Source of the DNA: Methanobacteriota archaeon
Lineage (GTDB): Archaea; Thermoplasmatota; Poseidoniia; Poseidoniales; Poseidoniaceae
Direction of reading: 5' to 3'
Assembly (NCBI GenBank): GCA_002726845.1
Contig: PBSP01000094.1
Span: forward strand, 1 to 32,053
DNA: 32,053 bases
The notes beneath the pieces were generated by a model that saw nothing but the letters and a program-made list of their open reading frames with translations, was not told the origin of the DNA and did not search any database. Shown here piece by piece: positions 26,318-32,053 of this stretch. The position numbers were made by a program, and so were the translations under genes. The stretch's first letter is position 1. The number at the start of each line of letters is the position of its first letter.

Positions 26318-27967
26318 ATGCCTGTGGTAGGGTATTTTACTGCAGAGATTGGACTCTGGTCCGAATTACGCACCTACTCTGGCGGCTTGGGCGTTCTTGC
26401 AGGTGACCACGTTAAATCCGCAGCGGATGCAAAGATTCCACTCGTTGGTGTTACTCTTCTATACCATCAGGGATATGCACAACAGCACATCGATGAGATG
26501 GGTATCCAAACAGAAACATTTCCTGAACATGACCCCAACAAGCATCTCTCCAAAACAGAGATTGTCCTTCGTTTAACTTTGGACGAACGCACGTTGTTTG
26601 CGTATGTATGGAAGGCAGAAATTCAGGGAGTGCATGGAAACTCCGTACCCGTTTACTTTCTCGATACGCGTCATCCAAAGAACTCGCCCGAACATCAAGC
26701 GTTGTCCTCCCGATTGTACGGAGGTGATGACGCTGTTCGTATACGCCAAGAGTATGTTCTCGGTGTGGGAGGAGTACAACTGTTTGATCATCTGAATGTC
26801 GAACTCAGTGGACTCCACTTGAACGAAGGTCATTGCACGTTTGCTATGCTTGAACTGCTGCATCGCGGATGGAGTCGTGAAGAGTTGGCACGGCGAAGTC
26901 TTTTCACAACGCATACACCTGTACCCGCAGGACACGATCGATTCGATTGGTCTCTGGTCAAATCGGTGATTGGTGATTTGCTTCCTGATGATGCAAAATC
27001 GTTGGTCCGTAATGCAGGCGATTCCGAAAAAGGTGCACGATGTTCGATGTCGCACCTCGCAGTCGCCCTCTCAACATCGGTTAATGCGGTCTCAAAACTC
27101 AATGCGGATGTGGCGATGACGATGTTTGATGAACAAGTTATACAGCCAATTACCAACGGTGTTCACCACATTACTTGGACGTCGCCTGTCATGGCATCCT
27201 TCTTTGACAAACACCTGAACGGATGGAGATTCCAACCAGAATCCATTGGAAACGCCTACCATTTACCAACCGAGGAACTACTCGAAGCGCGTTCAGAATC
27301 ACGAAAACAACTTCGAGATTACGTCCGATCAACAACAGGCGTCGAATTGTCTGCGGATCGATTGACAATTGGGTTTGCGCGACGATTTGCTACGTACAAG
27401 CGAGCAAATCTCGTGTTTAAAAATCTGGAACGGTTACAGGCAATCGGTGGTGGAAAAATTCAATTTGTCTTCTCTGGGAAGGCCCATCCAAGAGATCAGG
27501 GCGGCAAACAACTGATCCGTGACATCTTCGAATCTGCAAACCAAATCGCCGATACGATTCCGGTTGCCTTCATTGAGAATTACGACATGCACACAGGATT
27601 GATGATGACCAGTGGCGTTGACATTTGGCTGAACAATCCCATACGTCCAATGGAAGCATCGGGTACATCTGGGATGAAAGCTGCAATGAATGGAGTTCCA
27701 AACTGTTCGATTCTTGATGGCTGGTGGCCGGAAGCCTGCATTCACGGTGTGAATGGGTGGGCTATTGGCAATGCAGAAGAAAATCGAGACGATGATCGAG
27801 ATGCGGAGAACATTTACAACGTGCTCGAAAATGAGGTCATTCCGCTTTGGGAACAGGAAGGAGATGCTTGGTCGGACGTCATGAAAGCAAGCATCGCAGC
27901 ATCAGCAGGTTTTACAGGTCAACGGATGATTCAGGATTATCTTGAATTTTACAATCAATTTTCGTGA
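26318..27967 (+). CDS. glgP: alpha-glucan (glycogen/maltodextrin) phosphorylase, GT35, short archaeal type
   Basis: VGYFTAEIGLWSELRTYSGGLGVLAGDHVKSAADAKIPLVGVTLLY, FARRFATYKRANL, EASGTSGMKAAMNGVPNCSILDGWW (PLP lysine). Confidence 0.93.
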   Translation: MPVVGYFTAEIGLWSELRTYSGGLGVLAGDHVKSAADAKIPLVGVTLLYHQGYAQQHIDEMGIQTETFPEHDPNKHLSKTEIVLRLTLDERTLFAYVWKAEIQGVHGNSVPVYFLDTRHPKNSPEHQALSSRLYGGDDAVRIRQEYVLGVGGVQLFDHLNVELSGLHLNEGHCTFAMLELLHRGWSREELARRSLFTTHTPVPAGHDRFDWSLVKSVIGDLLPDDAKSLVRNAGDSEKGARCSMSHLAVALSTSVNAVSKLNADVAMTMFDEQVIQPITNGVHHITWTSPVMASFFDKHLNGWRFQPESIGNAYHLPTEELLEARSESRKQLRDYVRSTTGVELSADRLTIGFARRFATYKRANLVFKNLERLQAIGGGKIQFVFSGKAHPRDQGGKQLIRDIFESANQIADTIPVAFIENYDMHTGLMMTSGVDIWLNNPIRPMEASGTSGMKAAMNGVPNCSILDGWWPEACIHGVNGWAIGNAEENRDDDRDAENIYNVLENEVIPLWEQEGDAWSDVMKASIAASAGFTGQRMIQDYLEFYNQFS

Positions 27968-30693
27968 TCATCCCAGTGGACTTCATCGCCATAGTTGTCA
28001 CCTTCACCACCCCTTCTGCCAGAGAAAATCAGAACGAGTGCGGCAACCCCAATCGCTGCAAACAACAGAGATCGAGCCAGCGTTACAACTGAGGATTTTG
28101 AATCCGACGTTTCATTTTGCTCACATGGATCACAAGAAAACATTGGGCATTCCTCACCCGCAGCCACCTCAAACGCGTCTCCGCAACAACCCTCACATGT
28201 TTTGCTTTCTTCCAAATTCGACTGATTTAACGCCGTCAGATTGTTGGGTGTTGGCTCCAATGTTTCGTTTGTCTGATTGGAATCGGAATTGGTGTTGTTT
28301 TCAACGTCTTGGGTGGAATTGGAATCATCTTGAGCCCCATTGTTGGTTGGATAAACGCAGCCTTCATTGATGGTTGCCTCAGCATTATGGTTGAGCGCTT
28401 CGGAGTCCATACAACCCATCACATCCTCAACAGGATACGTGCAGCTACCATCATCTTCTGTCGCCTCAGAATCGTAGTTCAACGCCAGTTCATCCATGCA
28501 ACCTGGAATTGGTTCAACAGTGTATTCGCAGGAACCGTCATCATGCGTTGCTTCTGAGTCAAAGTTGGTGGCAGATGAATCTGTGCACCCGTGGACTGGA
28601 AGAACAATGGGGTCAGCATCCAACTCGAGAACGGTCACAGAATGCGCTGCAACAGAAAGGATTCCGTCTTCTAACGTTGCAGAACCAAACCGAACCGTAT
28701 CGTTCGCCTCAAATCCACTCACTGTAGTTGGAGCACCTCTGTTGAGCACGATAGTCATCGCTTCATCATCAAAAGTCATGTTGTAGACCAGAAGATTAGC
28801 CATGGCCATTCTCGTGGTGTATTCTCCGCGTTGCAACGCCATCGATTCAGATCGCAGTTTACCGAGCTCAGAGATGTTTTCAAACAATTGAGTTTCCATT
28901 GAACTCCATAAACTTTCATTCCGGTACATGTGACGATTATCGGGGTCTGCACCACCGTATTCGCCGTATTCATCTCCATAATACAGCAACGGTGCCCCGG
29001 GTGTAGTGAGCAACCATCCATAGGCTTGCATGGCTGCATTGTAGGCTGATGCATCTCCTGGTTGTCCTGGAAGCCCGTCTTCTGTCCACTGATTGAAGGC
29101 ATCATTGGTTCCGGTATCTGCTCGACTGGTCAGTCGAGGAACATCATGACTACCAACATAAGGAACCATAATGGATCCCTCAAGGTACTGATCCTGACTT
29201 CGATTGGTCCAGTAATCAAGATGCATGTAGTTCTCATTACCCGAGACAAAGACATTGTCCACAACTGCGTGATACAAGACAAAGTCAGCCTGACCGTCCA
29301 ATCCATCTGGGCCCATGTAGGCGTTGATGGTCCCGTATTGTTCCTGATTGTCAACGAGTGAATGACCTACCCATCCCATGGCCGTTTCACCTTTGAGATA
29401 ATAATCGGTTCCGACCGTCTCAAATCGTTGATTCACTTGAGCGACCAGGTTTCTGGTAGCCGAATCTTCGACGTGTTTCACCGCATCAATACGAAGTCCA
29501 TCTAGATCATAAGTTTCCAACCACCACAATGCATCATCGATAATCTGTTCGGATGCATCACGAATTTTCCAGTTCACGTCCGGCATGTATGGAGTGAATT
29601 GACAATCAAGGCGATGTTCACTCCAATCGCAGTTTGCGGTACCACAGATGCATCCTGCGTTGAACCATTCCGGATGTTCCTCGTAGTACGTGTGTTGTTC
29701 GTGCACGTGGTTGATGACGAAGTCCATCATAATGCGAATGCCATGATTGTGAGCTGCGTCAACCAGAGCATGAAGTTCGTCTGCAGTTCCAAGTCTTGGT
29801 TCAACTGTTCGAGCTTCAACCGGCCAATACCCATGGAACGAGGAGACATCGTGCTCGCCATCGCTTGCTTTACCTGTCCCTTCTGCTGCTGTATTAAAGG
29901 GTGAAAGCCACAAAGCACCGACACCCAAATCGTCGAAATAACCTGACTCAATCATTTGAGTTACTCCAGAAAAATCTCCACCTTGCCAGTCCGCACCTTG
30001 AGCAGCACCGGTCAGGGATTCGTCGTTCGATGTGTTGCCGTTGACAAATCGGTCGGTCATGACCATGTAGATGAGTGCGTCTTGCCACTCAAAATCCGCA
30101 TTTGGCCCAGTCCAAAATGGGACCAGCAAATCGTAAGCAGGATTTCCGTTTACATCAAAACCGTCAATCTTGAACGTATGTTTGCCATCCTCTAAACCGC
30201 TGATGTTGTACGTCCATGATTTGTTCAAAACGTCCCACGCTGCACCATTAATATCGGTTGGTGTGCCATCGAAAGCTGCACCAGACGAACCTGGATGATA
30301 GGTGACCACAAGCGACTGATCAATCAATTCAGCACTGAATTGAGGTCGCTCATGGTCAAGTACTCGAACCAGCGAGTTCTCGAAATCGTCACAATAAGAT
30401 CGTTCAGGGTTCATAGGGTCAAAGATCCATTGTTGATCAACGATGAATTTGTAGCAATACAGGCCTTCCTGCAAATCAACCTCTGCAATCCAAATTCCGT
30501 TCTGTTCCATCATTGGGACGGGATTGTCCCAATCCCATTCACCCACTACTGAGACTTCTGTTGCGAATCCTTTGTAGGAGAAGACCGTAAGTGGTTGTGG
30601 TGTTGTTTCATCCGCTCGAACATCGTTTGAACCCAGCGGTGAAAGGACCACAAGAAGCATCAATGCAATGAGAATGTGTGCCACGGATTTCAT
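27955..30693 (-). CDS. secreted, membrane-anchored GH13 alpha-amylase/neopullulanase-like enzyme with three Cys-containing repeats and a C-terminal TM anchor
   Basis: Signal peptide MKSVAHILIALMLLVVLSPLGS. GH13 motifs DFVINHVHE, GLRIDAVKHV, YLKGETAM, VGSHDVPRL. C-terminal LLFAAIGVAALVLIFSGRRGG. Confidence 0.92.
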   Translation of the reverse strand: MKSVAHILIALMLLVVLSPLGSNDVRADETTPQPLTVFSYKGFATEVSVVGEWDWDNPVPMMEQNGIWIAEVDLQEGLYCYKFIVDQQWIFDPMNPERSYCDDFENSLVRVLDHERPQFSAELIDQSLVVTYHPGSSGAAFDGTPTDINGAAWDVLNKSWTYNISGLEDGKHTFKIDGFDVNGNPAYDLLVPFWTGPNADFEWQDALIYMVMTDRFVNGNTSNDESLTGAAQGADWQGGDFSGVTQMIESGYFDDLGVGALWLSPFNTAAEGTGKASDGEHDVSSFHGYWPVEARTVEPRLGTADELHALVDAAHNHGIRIMMDFVINHVHEQHTYYEEHPEWFNAGCICGTANCDWSEHRLDCQFTPYMPDVNWKIRDASEQIIDDALWWLETYDLDGLRIDAVKHVEDSATRNLVAQVNQRFETVGTDYYLKGETAMGWVGHSLVDNQEQYGTINAYMGPDGLDGQADFVLYHAVVDNVFVSGNENYMHLDYWTNRSQDQYLEGSIMVPYVGSHDVPRLTSRADTGTNDAFNQWTEDGLPGQPGDASAYNAAMQAYGWLLTTPGAPLLYYGDEYGEYGGADPDNRHMYRNESLWSSMETQLFENISELGKLRSESMALQRGEYTTRMAMANLLVYNMTFDDEAMTIVLNRGAPTTVSGFEANDTVRFGSATLEDGILSVAAHSVTVLELDADPIVLPVHGCTDSSATNFDSEATHDDGSCEYTVEPIPGCMDELALNYDSEATEDDGSCTYPVEDVMGCMDSEALNHNAEATINEGCVYPTNNGAQDDSNSTQDVENNTNSDSNQTNETLEPTPNNLTALNQSNLEESKTCEGCCGDAFEVAAGEECPMFSCDPCEQNETSDSKSSVVTLARSLLFAAIGVAALVLIFSGRRGGEGDNYGDEVHWDDHEN
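28348..28590 (-). repeat. three ~29-aa tandem repeats in the GH13 protein (GC.D..A.N...EAT.DDGSC.Y)
   Basis: GCTDSSATNFDSEATHDDGSCEYTVEPIP / GCMDELALNYDSEATEDDGSCTYPVEDVM / GCMDSEALNHNAEATINEGCVYP. Confidence 0.9.
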
Positions 30694-31487
30694 TCTTCAA
30701 CCTCCGAGGATTCCAAGGGTTTCTTGAACAACGAGTTCGCAGTGTCAACCAAATCGTCGATGTGTTTGCAAAGAAAGGAGCGAACAAAATCATTGGCCGG
30801 ATTCTGATAGGCTTCAAGTGGGGCACAATGCTGTTGCAGGGTGCCGTTGTCGAGAATCGCAATTCGGTCTGCAAGGGTCATAGCTTCAATTTGATCGTGT
30901 GTAACATAGATTGTCGTGGTTCCAAGTTCGTCGTGCAAGCGTCGAATTTCATGGCGCATCTGGTGACGAAGTTCCGCATCCAAATTCGATAACGGTTCGT
31001 CCATCAAGAGTACTTTTGGTCGACGAACAAGCGCTCGCCCTAGTGCGACACGCTGCCGTTGCCCACCACTGAGTTCTTTCGGTTTTTTGGAGAGGTGCTC
31101 GCTCAATTCCAGAAGTTCTGCAATCTCGTTCACTCTGGATTGGATTTCATCGTTGGACAACCTTTCTGGACCTTTCATCATCCGAAGTCCAAACGAAAGA
31201 TTGTCACGAATCGACATGTGAGGATACAAAGCATAGGATTGGAAGACCATTCCAAGTCCACGTGCGCCAGCAGGAAGATGGTTTACGGTCATCCCATCAA
31301 TCGTGATCTTACCATCCGTTGCATCCTCCAATCCTGCGAGCATTCGAAGCGTTGTTGACTTACCGCAACCTGAAGGCCCCAACAAAACGAGAAATTCCTT
31401 ATCTTCAATTTCCAACGAAAGATTCTCAACAGCAGTAAATCCGTCATCAAATTTCTTGTATACTCCTTCAAATTCTACGCGTACCAT
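30690..31487 (-). CDS. MalK/UgpC-family ABC transporter ATP-binding protein, short form without an evident C-terminal regulatory domain
   Basis: Walker A GPSGCGKSTT, LSGGQRQRVALGRAL, LLMDEPLSNLDAELR, IYVTHDQIEAMTLADRIAIL. 265 aa; ATGA overlap with the GH13 gene. Confidence 0.92.
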   Translation of the reverse strand: MVRVEFEGVYKKFDDGFTAVENLSLEIEDKEFLVLLGPSGCGKSTTLRMLAGLEDATDGKITIDGMTVNHLPAGARGLGMVFQSYALYPHMSIRDNLSFGLRMMKGPERLSNDEIQSRVNEIAELLELSEHLSKKPKELSGGQRQRVALGRALVRRPKVLLMDEPLSNLDAELRHQMRHEIRRLHDELGTTTIYVTHDQIEAMTLADRIAILDNGTLQQHCAPLEAYQNPANDFVRSFLCKHIDDLVDTANSLFKKPLESSEVEE

Positions 31488-31491
31488 ATGC

Positions 31492-32053
31492 TCACCCTTT
31501 CACTCCACCAGCAGACAATCCATCAATCAAAAATTTCTGGAAGAATAAGAACAGCAAGGCAACTGGAAGGCTTACCAAAAGACTTGCAGCAGCAAAATCG
31601 CCCCAGGACTGACTGGTCGAGGAAATCAAAGAAGCCAACCCTACCGGGAGCGTGTACATGTCGTTTGAAGTGTTGAACGTTAACGCAAGAAGGAATTCAT
31701 TCCATGCAGCAAGGAAACTAAACAAGGCAGTCACTGCAATTGCTGGCGTTGACAACGGCAAAACAACTTTTGTAAACACTTGAACTTGATTGCATCCATC
31801 CAACACTGCTGCTTCTTCTAGTTCACGTGGAATGGTGTCAAAGAATCCTTTCAACATCCAGACACAAAGGGGTAGCGCTGTCACACAGTATGCGAGTATG
31901 AGACCAAGATGAGAATTCAACAGACCAAGGGTTTTCATCACCAAAAAGTAAGGAACAAGGATGATGATTCCTGGAAACATTTGCACCAAAAGGAAGGAAA
32001 ACATGGACACATCTCGGCCCGTAAATTTGTAACGACTGAAAGCATAACCGGCA
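31492..32053 (-). CDS. MalG-type carbohydrate ABC transporter permease (5' end beyond window)
   Basis: ELEEAAVLDGCNQVQVFTKVVLPLSTPAIAVTALFSFLAAWNEFLLAL. Reading frame stays open to the window edge (AGYAFSRYKFTGRDVSMFSFLLVQMFPG...), so the track start at 32010 is an artefact of the edge. Confidence 0.92.
   Translation of the reverse strand, partial: AGYAFSRYKFTGRDVSMFSFLLVQMFPGIIILVPYFLVMKTLGLLNSHLGLILAYCVTALPLCVWMLKGFFDTIPRELEEAAVLDGCNQVQVFTKVVLPLSTPAIAVTALFSFLAAWNEFLLALTFNTSNDMYTLPVGLASLISSTSQSWGDFAAASLLVSLPVALLFLFFQKFLIDGLSAGGVKG

Noticed and set aside
1-32053. CRISPR array, transposon, prophage, toxin-antitoxin or defence island
   Set aside because: No regularly spaced direct repeats, no transposase/integrase/recombinase or phage structural motifs, and no recognisable defence genes; content is metabolic and housekeeping.

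Overview
The window looks like ordinary chromosomal sequence from a mesophilic, probably marine, euryarchaeon. Archaeal hallmarks are a stand-alone GMP synthase subunit B, split GcvPA/GcvPB, archaeal-type NadM, a DRG-type GTPase with a TGS domain, and a ThiR-like HTH+ThiN protein. Marine Group II/Poseidoniales-like is my inference and was not tested. In order the window holds: a tRNA-Asn; purine genes guaA(B)/purE; a glycine cleavage operon headed by a group II PLP decarboxylase; a thiamine-transport operon (ThiR-like regulator, ThiB, ThiP, ThiQ) ending in an overlapping PAP2-family membrane phosphatase-like gene; a thioredoxin-CcdA fusion; pdxT; a class V aminotransferase with nadM; grpE with an unknown partner; a DRG GTPase with a DoxX-like protein; and a large alpha-glucan utilisation locus (1489-aa GH57, MalQ, glucan phosphorylase, GH13 amylase, MalK- and MalG-like ABC components) running off the right edge. 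No CRISPR array, transposase, integrase or phage genes were seen. The best leads are the thiamine/PAP2 operon, the membrane-anchored glucanase set, the N-terminal thioredoxin-CcdA fusion, a leader hairpin before the DRG gene, and consistently overlapping or abutting 3' ends at all five convergent protein-gene junctions.
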